Source: Ramazzottius varieornatus (taxonomy: Eukaryota > Tardigrada > Eutardigrada > Parachela > Ramazzottiidae). From it: a stretch of 64,000 nt of DNA. The translations under genes and the position numbers were made by a program. Positions within the stretch are counted from its first letter, which is position 1; the number at the start of each line of letters is the position of its first letter. Below, one piece after another: positions 10,495 to 22,601 of this stretch. The notes beneath the pieces were generated by a model. That model worked only from the letters and a program-made list of their open reading frames with translations, was not told the DNA's origin and did no database searches. Location of the stretch: positions 1,792,278 to 1,856,277 of the forward strand of contig BDGG01000004.1 of the NCBI GenBank assembly GCA_001949185.1, written 5' to 3'.

Positions 10495-13400
10495 TTACTC
10501 ACTCAGTTCCTCTGCCAAACCGATTCTGGGGTGATTGAAGAACTCCTTGATCTTAGCAGGAGATCGTTCTAGACCGTCGAGTATTTGCTTCACTTCAACC
10601 TCCAGTTTATTCACTAAAGAACAATAACAAACTCCTCCTAAGGCTTCACGAAGACAAAAAAAGAACAAACTCTTATTTTGTTTGACAAGACATACATTCG
10701 GCTGCGGTGAGTTGTTGACGCAGCGCGACACTCGCGGAGCGGATCATTTTCTTGACGCGATAGAACAAGTCCACATCCGCGCAGTCATTCTAAGCAACCA
10801 GAAGAAAACCCAATGAGTGCAGTCCGACGCAAAGCTAGTCAAATATAGACATTAGTCCTCCTCACGACAGGCCGTAAAACTCCGTTGATTGTGTTGATCT
10901 TGAAAGTGGATTACGAAGTTTCGCTTTCAAGATAAGCAGCCCTCGAGTAGCTTATCTTGAAAGCGAAAACGGATTATTCTCTGGACACTTGACTCAAAAT
11001 TTCAAATTTTCGTTTCTCAGCTCATCTCTGTCTGCACAGTGCTTCACGTTGCGAGATACCGTTTCACGTATGGGCTTCTTGATACCTATTAGTGTCGGGG
11101 ATATCGACAGACAGAGACTAGCCAGAGAGAAAACCACGAATTTCAGCCTAGTCAGGAGGCAAAGTTTGCCGCATTTCCGCTCCCGTTTCCGAGACTTTTG
11201 AAAAACGCAATTTTGCCTCACTCACGACTAATTTCCGTTGATCAAGCAAACTCAAATTTTTAATCAACCGTTTGCGACATAAACAGCTCGTCGTGAGGAG
11301 GACTATTTCTTACTTGGCCAGTTGCAACAGGTGAAAATTCCCCACCGTCACTGATGTCACCACACAAGGCGACTTTCTGTATGGCTTGTTCCAGAAATCG
11401 TGACAGAAACATGAAGTGCCAGGTTTCTCTGATAAACAGAGGATCGACTTTGACGTTTTGCGACTCTAGAGTCTTGAGGACCACGTTGATCTCGTCTTTC
11501 GAGAGCTCCGCCTTGCCAGTAGCCGCTTCTTTAGGCATCACCAATTGTTCCAGCTTATCGACTACTGCCCTCCTGTTGGACTGCTCTTTTGTAGGCCGGC
11601 GAAGAAGGAGTACTTCCCAAGACGCAGGACCCAACATCTCCCGAATTCGATTCTGAACTACAGCGGAAAGAAAGCCATCCACCAGATGATGTTACACCAT
11701 TTGCTTAACCAAATAGATCTGATAAAGAATAATTTCCCCATTAAATCCAGAATCTCATCTCATTTTTCATGAATTTTCTAAGCTGTGCTTGATTGTTCAT
11801 TATATGCCATCCGCCATTTTAGAACTTCAAAGGTAGCTAGCAAGTACCTTCTGCCAATCGGTCGGCACACGCGGTCTCCATGAAATGTACCGCACTGTTC
11901 CAGTCATCTGGCGTGATAATGTACGGAGCTTCGCAACTGTTGATTAGAGCCGATCTCTACAACAAAGACGCAATGTCACCCATTCTACACTTTTGAGTTT
12001 CAACCAAGTTGACAAGCCTTCAACCAATAGAAAACCAACTTCCTGTTACGAACAGCAGAAACTCACCAGCGCTTCTCGAGCAACCGAGTCCCACTGGTGG
12101 ACTTTGAACGTTTCCTCTACCACGGTCTGCTTAAAATGATCGAAGATGTCATCATGATCCTTCTCGGTTTTGCTTCGGGTGGCAACAGCTTGGAACTTTT
12201 GCTTCAGCGTATCACTTGCAATCTGCAACCCAGGAAGGTTCGAGAAAGTTCTTACATACAGCATAAAATTGTATTGTCCAGTCGATTAGTAATCTGACCA
12301 CTCACTTCTAGACTTCTGAGCGGCAACTGCACATCCGCCCAGTTTTTCAATCGAAGGTCGCCGACCACTTTGAGGCTACAAAACATCCCAGTTGTATAGC
12401 GTACCGAAAGCTGCATACCCAGGCTAATAACTAATGGGCTGATAGTTCGTACGTACTCATTCCGGTTGCCAGATGCCGCAGGTACGTAAATATCCGTAAA
12501 TACGTAGTCGGCCATGGCAGTCCACAAACGCTCTTCGAAATCATTTTCCCTGTTATGAGATCGTGTCAGATAACATAGCTCAGTGGATTACACCGGCCTG
12601 TTTAACAGGTTTACCACGTAGACTGAGGAAGGTTCTGCAGGCGTATCACGTCGTCTAGGAGCTGCATCCTTCCGGTCTCGTACAATTCATCCTATAACAA
12701 AGGACCGTAGAGGAGGCGCAGACTTTTCCCTGTACGTACGGAAGAGAATTTCGTGCAAGTTATCTTTTCTCACCCGATCCAAAACGCGGGCTTTGTTAAA
12801 ATGTGTCTTCCAGCTCTTCTCCAGCACTGCTTTCCGAGCTGCAAAACGAAATCCCGTCTGCTGCGATCGTGCACAGAAGACCCAACTCAGCAGACTGTAA
12901 CGTCTTTAACTCACATTTTAGGAAGTCTATCTGGTACCGCAGTGACGTCTTCACGTGTTGCCAAAAGATCTCCGACATTTTTCTGCTCATGTTTCTCGTG
13001 GAAAGTTGCTCCTGCTTCATTGCGCCAGATCTGCACAAGAAAAAATTATCACAGAGAAGATTCAGAGTTGCACGTCGATGAAGGGTTGATGTTAATTGTA
13101 CTTGAACATGTCGGAACTAGCAAAATATTCCGCTTCGAACTTCTCCACATCTTCCAGTGGCTCCGATTTTGGACCTAAAAGATGGAAGATCCTACGTGAT
13201 CCCACTCGTATGGAAGATCGCACGAATAGCTCCTGTTCGATGATACCTCTCCCTGGGATGACCGAGAACAAGGCAGCGGCTTTCAACGGAAGCGCAGCGC
13301 CACTCGCTATCCTCTTCATCTAGTCAGAAAAGATCGCAGTAACCTCAGACTGTAGTTTAAAAATTGTGGTCATTGAGCACACGTGTACGGTTTTTACCTT

Positions 13401-15209
13401 TTCAGGGTTAGCCATACTTGTCTCGACCAAGTCGGGTTTTGTGAGTACGAACATGGATCGTTTGCCATCTGGGTCGAAGTCCTTGACAAGTTCCACCGTC
13501 CTGCTATACTCAGATTCGCGCGACGCGTCTATAGAGAAGAATTATCAGAGAAATCCAATTGCACAAAACGATGTACATTTAATAGAATACTAACCCACAA
13601 GACAGAGGAAAAGTGACTGTGGATTCTGCAGGAAGCTTTCGTACATGTTCCGTATCCTGTCTGGAGTCACTGCAGCTCCCGTCCCGGTGGACTGCAAAAC
13701 ACAACTTCGTTCGCGTTACATCAACAGGGATTTTCACGGTTACTTCGGAGCGTGCAAGTTCTTACTTGTGGGGTTGGTAGATCTACCAGAATCATGTTGG
13801 ACAGCCCTGGACCCCATATCGTAAGGGATACCAAAGGTAACAGGTTCTCTTTTGTAGCTGCCGATTTTAATCGAATCTCAAACTGCTTGCGGAGTTCCTC
13901 TAGCTGAAGATTAATACAGTCTTCGGAGCCATACTTCGAGGGCAAACCAGGTAAAATCACGTACTTACATCCGCTGGGTTTTCCAGGTCGAATTCCCTGT
14001 CCGAATCGTTGAACTGGGCGAGGTGGTAGGGTCCTTCGCATATCGTAAACTTGATTGGTATCTGCTGCGTTGCTTCGGTTCTAGGGAAAATACGCGTTTT
14101 CACCAACATCTCAATCAAACTCGACTTTCCGGAGTTAGGGTCGCCGACAACCATAACCTGAAATAAACAAAAACCTTGTGACCACGCCTAAACTTGCAAA
14201 GTGACAGATAAAAATCCACCTGCGGTACAACGACTTGCAATCCGAATTCCGCGCGAAGTTCAACCAGGTCATCCAGCACCTCGGAGAACATCTCAATGGG
14301 ATTCCGCTAGACACAAAAAAATAGTAATTCCGCGAGTTGACGGCACCACGAAGGTTTTGGGTGGGGCATCAACATTATCAGCACGAGCTTACTTTCAATT
14401 TTCGGGATTTTAAATCTCGACCTTCTTGCCGAAGCATAATCTGCCGTCTTAGCTCAAGGTTCTCTTTCTCAAGTTTGAAAATTCTTTGTTGGTAGAGTAC
14501 CTAACGCGAAGAGTGCGCGCTGTAATTATCATCCGCCATTCAGCCGAAAGTCACGGAATTCCGACCGTACCTGCTCTTCCACAATTTTCGCCTGAACCGC
14601 TTGTATCTTGTCCTCAATAGCGAGCTGAGAAGAGAAGTTTCGGTGCTGTTCGTAGGTGTCGCAAGCCAAACATTAATACAGACAGGTAATAACGACGGCC
14701 ATGCCGAACCAGGCCAAACTTCTGTATACTCACTAGCTGATCTCCCGAGCCATCGACTGGTGCAGGTGCCGCAGACTCAGCTTCGCAGAACACTGGTCGA
14801 AAAAATAAAGGCTGTGAACCAAGGCTCTGGAGAACCTGGGACATGGATGTATCTGGTCTGTAATGGGATGAGCTTGACGTCTCCGATGAATGATAACCAT
14901 CTTTTCCATTAGGATCAGCGCGAAGTGACTTCCTTCTCCTCCGCAGATCACGCTAGTGAATGACACAGATCACTAAAGGCAGTTATGGCTCTACCAGTTT
15001 ACACTTACCTGCCGCAAGTCCACGACCATACAAGACATAACGGCGGAACCTCCAATTAGGACAGCCAGCATCATCCTCCTGTTAACGGGCAGACGGTGGG
15101 GAAAAAGCGACATGTCAGCTGCACGGGCTTGGCGATGGATCCTTCTTCGAAAGATCATCTCGACCGTCCTTCGTGGTTCGCCTACCGCAGTGCTGAAAGA
15201 CAATGCCAT
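10495..15209 (-). CDS. OPA1: Mitochondrial dynamin-like GTPase OPA1
   Basis: OPA1 (C. elegans EAT-3) fuses mitochondrial inner membranes and shapes cristae. Exon 1 (15009-15209, 67 codons) gives a basic targeting sequence and a membrane segment (MMLAVLIGGSAVMSCMVVDL, residues 46-65). Next are a serine-rich linker (14734-14952), coiled coil (14571-14624, 14393-14500; LEKENLELRRQIMLRQEG) and the lead into the GTPase (14220-14306). The GTPase has G1 GDPNSGKSS (13969-14157), then ARIFPR-like TRIFPRTEATQQ, G3 at 13772-13783, and G4 TKPD near 13455. The middle and GED-like stalk run 13.3-10.5 kb, including DIYVPAASGN, KDHDDIFDHFKQTVVEE and RETWHFMF, ending LERSPAKIKEFFNHP plus 12 residues. G3 reads DLPT, not DLPG, the one clear departure. 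About 18 exons; those at 13.3-11.3 kb are approximate. It is divergent from KPNB1. Confidence 0.93.
10853..11305. mobile_element. MITE inside an OPA1 intron
   Basis: The ends are perfect 16-base inverted repeats: TAGTCCTCCTCACGAC at 10853-10868 and its reverse complement at 11290-11305. The outer TA on each side could be a TA target duplication, as made by Tc1/mariner-type transposases. There is no transposase frame, so it would be non-autonomous. It makes up 453 of the 524 bases of the OPA1 intron 10790-11313. Inside it is a perfect 19-base hairpin at 10919-10968. Confidence 0.75.
10919..10968. repeat. Perfect hairpin: 19-base stem, 12-base loop
   Basis: TTTCGCTTTCAAGATAAGC (10919-10937) is followed by a 12-base loop and its exact reverse complement (10950-10968). 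It sits inside the intronic MITE. A transcript from either strand would fold into a stable stem. Confidence 0.9.
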
Positions 15210-15779
15210 GGCGCTCGATTGTCGACAAAAGGGAATTCACACAAGAAGTAAATCAACTTCCGGTCAAGACTGCAACTTGCATGGTGTGGACCAGTACAAC
15301 CATTCAGCTTGCCAGAATGTTAAACAATAGCTATTATGTCAGAAGAAAGTTAGCTTGATTGAAACCATGAGTTGATTGATCCAGCATTCACCCGTTGACG
15401 AAGCTAACAGCATTGTCCGCCAAAAGGTTTGAAATATTTCGCAGTTTCAGTATTGATCTCCTAAAATTCATAATCTTGTCGTCGGATCTTGTGCGGAATC
15501 TCTGCTATAGTTTTGTTGTTACGATGTCATTTTGGCTCTGTTCGATCGCGTCTATGTCCCACATCTCCCTGTTTTCAACTGCCAGCCGGAAGAGACAGGA
15601 ACGTCGTCTAGCTACCTCTGTGCAGGTTGACCTGAATTGAGCTGAGTGAACAGCAGACGATCGTGCATCAGCTGTTGGATTAATCCCGCCGTTGTACCGT
15701 GGTCGCCTTTGTTGGACTGTTTGTGCGGAAACATCGGTTCTGTCATCTGCAGCACAAGAAAGCCTAAAGAGTATCAAAG
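15210..15779. promoter_or_regulatory. Shared divergent promoter region of OPA1 and KPNB1
   Basis: The 570 bases between the OPA1 start (minus, 15209) and the KPNB1 start (plus, 15780) must contain both promoters. I see no TATA box close to either start. Short frames here are chance. A bidirectional promoter is inferred from spacing only. Confidence 0.4.
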
Positions 15780-18700
15780 ATGGATCTACGGGCAACGGTA
15801 GAGAACTTGCTCGCACCTGGTAAGCGTTGTGTCTTTTGTCGTAACGGCCAACGGGTTACCTGTTGAGCCTCACTTGTCGGTCGAGGAATTGAACATGTTT
15901 TGCTTTTCGCAGACTCCGCGGTGCAAAAGGAAGCGGAACTTGCTCTTAACGCATTTCTGGAACGGGACTTTGTGAGTCATGATTGGGAAATCCGCCTTGA
16001 TTAGTTTGCGTATGATCTGCAAAGTGAGCTAGCAATGCTTATCCTTCTTATACTCCTACAGGAAAACAGCGTCGTTCGTTTATCGGAGCTCGTGAAAGAC
16101 AAGGACGGAAATCAAATTCTCCGACAAAGCGCGGCGTTAGCGCTAAAGAATGCCGTGTCGTCGAAAGATGCGGCGATGAAGCAACAGAAGCAGGAAACAT
16201 GGATGCGAGTCACAGTTCCGGCGCGAGGATACGTCAAGCAGAACGTAAATTCTTCTTTCTGGTTAACGATCGCCGAAACGTTCATTGTGTTCTCTGTCTA
16301 TACAGATCTTGGAGGCTCTTCAGACAGACAACGCTCTGCTAGGACGTTCCGTGGCGCAGTGCGTCGCGTATATTGCCCTGTGCGAAATTGTCCGTGGTGA
16401 ATGGCAAGATCTGATCCAGCAGCTGACTTCCTATGTGGGAGCACCCAATGCTGGGAACGTATTCCGACAATCATGTTTAGAAGCCATCGGTTACATCTGC
16501 GAGGAAGTGGTAGGTATTAATCCGTCTCACGTTTGATATATGTTGAGCAGAAACTTGTTCTTTATTGTTCTTTATATGCAGAGTTTCCAAGCGGTTGCCG
16601 CCCACTCGAACGCTATTCTGACAGCCATAGTGTGTGGCATGCGAAAGGATGAGCCAGTGTAAGGATCTGAAATATGTCAAATAAGCTTTCGCGTATCTGT
16701 AAGAGGCGAACCCATAACATCCTGTCGCAATTTAGAAACGAAATTCGTCTGGCAGCTACAACGGCACTGTACAACTCAATTGACTTCTTCCGAGGGAACT
16801 TCGAAAAGGAGGTAATCTGAGACTTCTTGAACGACCATTCTCGTGTTAAGCTTTCATCTCTCGCCAATTTATGTTTCTGCTGCGTGCTTCGGCATTACAG
16901 GACGAACGGAATTATATCATGACAGTAGTTTGCGAAGCGACCCAAGCAACAGATACTCGAGTAAGTACGCACCTAGATAGTAAAAACTTCGACGGCAGGA
17001 TGTAATTGTTTCTTTTCTGATGCAGTTGAGGATCATGGCCTTGCAGTGCATTGTGAAGATCGTACAGTTTTATTACGATCATATGCAGCCCTACATGGCA
17101 AAAGCCTTGTTCCCCGTAAGTTACTGGATTCTTCCTGCCCATTGTTCTTGGTTCCTTCGCCAGTATTGTATCAAACCGAGAGTCATAGTACTTTTGCCCT
17201 CCAGATATCGAATCAGGCGATGATGTCCGATGTCTCTGAGATTATACTGCAAGGTGTGGAGTTCTGGTCTACCGTTTGTGATACTGAGATCAACCTCAAC
17301 TACGAAGAAGCCGAGGTTCGTGTCAATATTTGCTCACTGTTCTGTGCTTGTCGTCCTAATGCATAGCTCGTTTTAGGCGAAAGATGAGGGTTTGATACCT
17401 GCTCACAAGTCTTTCAAGTTCGTCGCGGAGTACCTGACGTACGTTACGCCGTGCCTGCTTCAACTTCTGGCGAGACAACCGGACCAAGATGAAGGCGACG
17501 ACTGGGTACCTAGCAAAGCTGCCAGTGTTTGCCTAATGCTCGTGGCTCAGTGTGTCCAGGATGATGTGGTTAACAATGTGTTGCCCTTCGTGGCTGCCAA
17601 CATTGCAAACGCTGACTGGCACATGCGCGATGCCGCTTGCGTGGCTTTCGGTAAGGATTTCTTCAGCTGTCTTCGTAAAGAATATTGGATTATTTCGGGA
17701 TGGCTTCTTTAGGCTCGATTCTGGAAGGACCGGAGCCCGCTAAGCTGAAAGGAATGGTCGACCAGGCTTATGACTTGATACTAGCCATGATGCAAGACGA
17801 AAGTATCGCTGTCAGGGATAGTGCAGCCTGGGTTGTGCAACGTATCTGTCAGCTGGTCCGTGAGGCGGTCCTTGTGGAAGCGCGGTTCCAGAACACAGTC
17901 ATTATGCTCCGACGGAACTTAGCTGGCCCTCCTCGGGTCGCGGCTAACGTTTGCTGGGTGAGTCGTCACTCAACACTAGATATTTAGCTGTTTGTTCATA
18001 CTCAGTCTACCACAGACAGTTCGAACTTAGTACTGAAAGCAAGACTGATAGCTCGTTTATGTTCTACAGGCACTGGGATCGTTGGCTCAAGCTTCGTATG
18101 AGGTAGCCCAACAGCAGAATCAGACCAACAGTATTCCCAACACTTTTGCCTTGACCGCCGTTTTCAGCGATCTAGTGGACCAGCTCTTCATTACCGCCTT
18201 TCGGTACGCTTTACCTTTCCAGCACTGAAAGCGCAGTTTCTTGCTTTTTGTTTGGTGTAATGTTCTATTAAGTAAATTTCGCTATTCATTGCAGGCCAGA
18301 ATCTGCTCAAAGTAATCTTCGCACAGCTGCGTTTGGAGCCATCAGCGACCTCGTGAGCCATTCTCCCAACGTAAGCTTCATCACATAAGTACAGAAGTAC
18401 CTGAAACCTCGCACAATAGTCCTGATTTTTTGTTGGTTTAGGACTGCTATCCCACGGTGCAGAAAACGACTGTCCAGGTACTAGGTCAGCTGAACGGCAT
18501 TCTGGAAAAAGAAGCGACCTTGTCGTCGAATGACCGCTATCAGTACGGTGACTACTGTCAACATCTGCTGGGAGTCCTCCAGACTACCCTCAGACGCCTT
18601 GTTATCGATGATCTAACTCAGATCGCCGAACCCGTTGTCCGAGCATGTTACCAGATCCTCGAGCTTCACAGACTGGGGAAAAGCTTTCAAGCTGAGCCGG

Positions 18701-19909
18701 AAGCTTTGCTTTGTCTACAGGCTATCCTCGAACGTAAGTTTCGTGTCCTAATAGTCAATATAGAATACGGAATTCCAGCCAGCGCCCCGTTTCTCTGTCC
18801 TAGTGATGCCACAAGGTTTCTTCAAGTACCTCGAAGGCCTCAACCCGCACATACATTTGGGGCTTACCTGTTACAGTGAACACTCGGTAAGGCTTCTGAG
18901 AGCTTTAAGTACGTATTCCGAACATTACGCGAGAGGTATCTCATTTACCGGTGTCTATATAATTATACTTGCAGATAGTAAATGGGTCTTTGAGCTTAGT
19001 GGGAGAGCTTTGTCGAAGCTACGAGCAGAAGATTGTCCCCTTTGTACCAGATTACATTGATAGGGTAGTCAGGTTGATCGCGGTAAGTTCAGTTATGGGA
19101 CTGACTTCCATGGTAATCAATCAGGTAACGTCTCTTTTTTTGAAACTTTCCAGCAAGTGAACGATCCTTCCGGCTTGGTGAAACCACGAGCTATCCAGAC
19201 ACTTGGAGACATAGCGCTTGCATTAGGAAACAGTTTCCACAATTACGTTGTGATGTCCTTCGAATGCCTTCGGTCCGTTGCAGTCCCTCAGGTAATCCAG
19301 GTGTTTTGGATGAATCTTCCGGTTAGTGTTTGTGGTCCCGACGAATTTTTCCTCAATTAACAGGACCACGATGTCTGGTTGACTATCCTGGATGGTATAC
19401 TGGACGCTTGTGTGGGCATCATAAATGGCCTCAAAGGCGACGGGTTTGCTGGTAAGCTGAATGTTATTCGGGGAAGTTTCTTGATCAGGTTTCTCATGTC
19501 TCATTGTTCTGCTACAGATCAGACAAAGACTGTGATACGGGCGTACGTTCAGTTCATCATGAGCCTCATCGCACACGTAGCCAACGAAGGTGCGTCAGTA
19601 CCGGACAGCACGATATCGAACTCGGCCACTCTGATAGGGTACGTGCACAGAGATTCCGTAGCGCTTCGTGCCGTCTGCAGTTACGAGTTTATGGACACTG
19701 GTGCTTTTTCTTTTGCGTGCAGAGAATTCTGTGAGATGTTCAAATCAGATATCTTCGCGTTAGTCGATAGAGAAGACTTTTACGCCCTTCTGAACCGAGG
19801 GAAGAAGGCGCACAACGAGAAGACGAAAACCTTCTGCACATGGGCCTTGAAAGAGATCAAGAAGATAAAGCCGGGTGCGACCATCCGGAATCCTGCTGCT
19901 ACACGTTGA
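15780..19909 (+). CDS. KPNB1: Importin subunit beta-1 (karyopherin beta-1)
   Basis: Importin beta carries importin-alpha/NLS cargo through the nuclear pore and releases it on binding RanGTP. About 20 exons encode a chain of HEAT repeats. The start is MDLRATVENLLAPD (15780-15819 and 15913-15971), the usual N-terminal helix pair. It is followed by GNQILRQSAALALKNAVSS (importin N-terminal domain, 16062-16244), then FRQSCLEAIGYICEEV, MQVVCEATQ-like MTVVCEATQATDTR, FGSILEGPEPAKLKGMV (17713 on) and DSAAWVVQRICQL. The last exons give QTKTVIRAYVQFIMSLIAH and KTKTFCTWALKEIKKIKP, ending at TGA 19907-19909. The order matches human KPNB1 throughout, at comparable length. The acidic loop, DDDDDDW in human, is shorter here (DEGDDW, about 17490), still within HEAT 8. 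Convergent with the next gene, 195 bases away. Confidence 0.95.
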
Positions 19910-20104
19910 AAGACCTGACTCTAGCTTTCTGCTTTTCTGCGTTTTTAGAGAGTTATTTTGTTGACCCATTAAACCGTATATCGCAACCTGATTGTCTTCT
20001 TATTCTTATCTAGCCACGTAATTCGTGAATGACTCTAGTAGTACTTTAGTAATAAGGCCTTTCAGTTGAGTTTTTTTTTATCGTTAAACTGAGTGCGTGA
20101 ATAA

Positions 20105-21624
20105 CTATGCATCAGACTCGATATCTTTAAAGAAGGAAATAAGCTCCATGGCGTCAGCGTTCATCTCGGGAACTGATGGCTCGCTCATCGAGGTATGCGC
20201 TTCCGGTGCGCTCTCGGCCTGTGCGCTTTCTGCAGCGGTAGTTTCGGACGACTCTTTCGATATAGGGCGCACCTCCGCAGATTCGTTTCTCTGTCTTTTA
20301 TTGAGGCTTTCACCTTCTGCTGGTTCGATGCTGGAAGCAAACGGCTTATTTGAGGGAGGAATTTCTGGACCGACATCTTGGTCCATCACCACGGGTTCCG
20401 CTTTCTGGCTGGAAGAAGCTGTAAAATTGTCTTTCTGGGAACTACCAGTAGGTACGCTTTGATCAACAGGTGCCGCATTCATTTCCGCGTGCGTTCGTTT
20501 CATAGTGTTCTGCAGACTTCCGGTTACTTGGCCAGTTGCAGGTTCGATGACGTAGTTACAAGGCGTCTCGAAGACTTCTCGGGGAGTGCGAGGCCGAAGA
20601 ATCGTATCGATCACCTGAAAAGCAATCATAAGTGAAGGTATTTGTGTCATTTCATTCACAAACCGGGAACATTAGTGAAACTAACCTGTAAGCCATTCCG
20701 ACAAAGAGCTTTGACTTCCGTGTCGCGTATCTGCATTCCGCTCCGGAAAACTGCTGTGCACACGTTCAAAACACCAACATGAACTGCCACCGACAGGACG
20801 AATGTAGAAAGCGTGGAGAACAGCTTCTTCGTGATGATGACATCCTTTTCTGTGAGAAACCGGTCCCTCTGGAAGAGCGCAGTAATTTTGAGAGTTATAA
20901 TCAGGGCGGTGAATATCCGATCCTTCGTCTCCGCCTTCAGATTGCTCGCCCGGTTCTGAAGAAGCGATGTTAGACAGATGAGTGCAGAGTGTTTCGGAGG
21001 CACATCGGCGGATGGGAAGATGTCGCGAACGATGCACTGCGAAATGTCGCGGAGTAATGACGCGTCGAACAAATCGACGATTAACGGACTGTCGAAGCAT
21101 GCCGTGATGAACTGATAGACTCTGCATGCTAATGCGGAATATTCTTGCGCAAAGTCCCCGAGTCGAGCATCGGACTTCGTCTGAAGGATCCTCAGCGAGG
21201 CGAAAAGTAGCTCCGAGGAGCTACGAGGTAGAAAGGATGGCCATAGCTCGTTAACGACCAGCAGGCATTCAAAAGCACGCTTCTGGATAACAGGTCGAGC
21301 TTTCAGTATCACCGAGCTACCGAAAGACTGCGGGAATGGATTGTCCCGAATGATGTTCACTAAGATAGTCAGTGCCGTTTCCTTGATCCGGTAAATTTCC
21401 CGCTTGGCTGGGTGTGCTAGAGATGTGAACAGCCGGTCAAAGACGATGCGGATCTTCTCGAGAAGAGCTTCTGTCCGCTGCGGTTCCACTGTCGGCACTT
21501 CCTCCAGCCGAAGTTGCTCAGGAGACACAGGTGCAACTCCTCGGTGCATATCTCCACCCAGGATCTCCGAAGCAAGCCTCCCCGCGATGGCGAGCTCCGT
21601 TGTCAAATCCTTAACTTGCGCCAT
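20105..21624 (-). CDS. HEAT-like nuclear protein, possible PELP1/RIX1 homologue
   Basis: Two exons (20686-21624 and 20105-20614) encode 482 residues. I chose the ATG at 21624 (MAQVKDLTTELAIAGRLASE) because a TATATAG about 90 bases upstream would place an earlier ATG at 21723 outside the transcript. The first 320 residues are leucine-rich paired helices (TALTILVNIIRDNPFPQSFG, RAFECLLVVNELWPSFLP, HSALICLTSLLQNRAS). The tail is polar and acidic, with a basic cluster (LNKRQR) and the terminal NADAMELISFFKDIESDA. That plan, helical repeats plus an acidic tail ending in a short hydrophobic motif, resembles PELP1, the RIX1-type factor in 60S ribosome maturation. The match is by layout rather than strong identity, so another HEAT-repeat protein is possible. 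Confidence 0.4.
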
Positions 21625-21713
21625 CAGCTCCCAACTTGCGCACGATCTTGATTCTTGAAGAACAGCAAGATCCGAATCGAATTCGAAAAAGGAAGAGAAG
21701 TTTGAAAACGAAA

Positions 21714-21720
21714 CTATATA
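21714..21720 (-). promoter_or_regulatory. TATA-like element upstream of the PELP1-like gene
   Basis: TATATAG on the minus strand, about 90 bases upstream of the ATG chosen at 21624. It supports that start over the in-frame ATG at 21723, which overlaps the element. Confidence 0.4.
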
Positions 21721-21930
21721 CATTTGAGCAGTGGGCAGAGTAGATCAGTAAGGCGGGGCTAGTTTGAGAAGTATGGAGCGGAAACGAAATGAGAATCACG
21801 TCTAATTGGCCAATCAAGATTGTCAACCTCAGAGACTCTGTGCTATTATTGGGCGTCTACGGATACTCTTTAATTCCATTCCCGTTCCATATGATGTCAT
21901 CTGGCCGCCCCTTACTGATCTACTCTGCCC

Positions 21931-22601
21931 TAGTGATGTTCTAATATGGGTTAATGAGATCTAATATAATAAAAATAAATATCCGCCGTCCATCAAAGTT
22001 CTAATAAGTGACCACTACTATAGTAAAACGTCTACCTGATTTAATAAAATATTACTCTAGTAGAACTTTTGGGGGTTTGTTATTAAAATATATTTTAATA
22101 TCGGAGAGCTTGACGGAAGATCTGACGATTCAGAGTCACAACCATCAGATCTGCAACAATACTGTTGTACAGCTTGCAACCTGCACCTGCACACTATAAC
22201 ATGGCCGGTTGAAGTATCAGACTATATGCAGGTGCACGATGTTTAAGGGTATTGTTTTGCAGTAGCCCTACTGTGCTGCTGTAGAGGCATCATTATGGTG
22301 TGGCGCACTCCATAAGGCGTGGTCGCACATCGAGAAACCAACGGACACGCATCAGACCTCAGCAAATCAACCAGTTCTTCGAATCAGCATTAGCGTTAAC
22401 CGTGTTAAAACATATTTTACTATAGATGATGGACAACTTAATAAAAATGAAATATCGTACTTCCGGTTTCAAGCTACCGAAATATAAATATTAGAATACG
22501 GTGCCCAACACCGTTTACTAAATATTACTAAACATAATAGATGCTCAAACCATCTACTATCGTCTACCTTAATATAATATTACTATATTAGAACATCACT
22601 A
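21931..22601. mobile_element. AT-rich MITE, 671 bases
   Basis: The ends are 17-base inverted repeats: TAGTGATGTTCTAATAT at 21931-21947 and its reverse complement at 22585-22601. The outermost TA on both sides fits a TA target duplication. The interior is AT-rich and carries no frame that looks like a transposase. Sub-terminal stretches near both ends share TAATATAATA-type sequence. Best described as a non-autonomous Tc1/mariner-like element. Confidence 0.7.

Noticed and set aside
12580-12640. ATAGCTCAGTGG tRNA-like string in an OPA1 intron
   Set aside because: No matching B box or acceptor stem; the following GGCCTGTTTAACAGG is a short chance palindrome.
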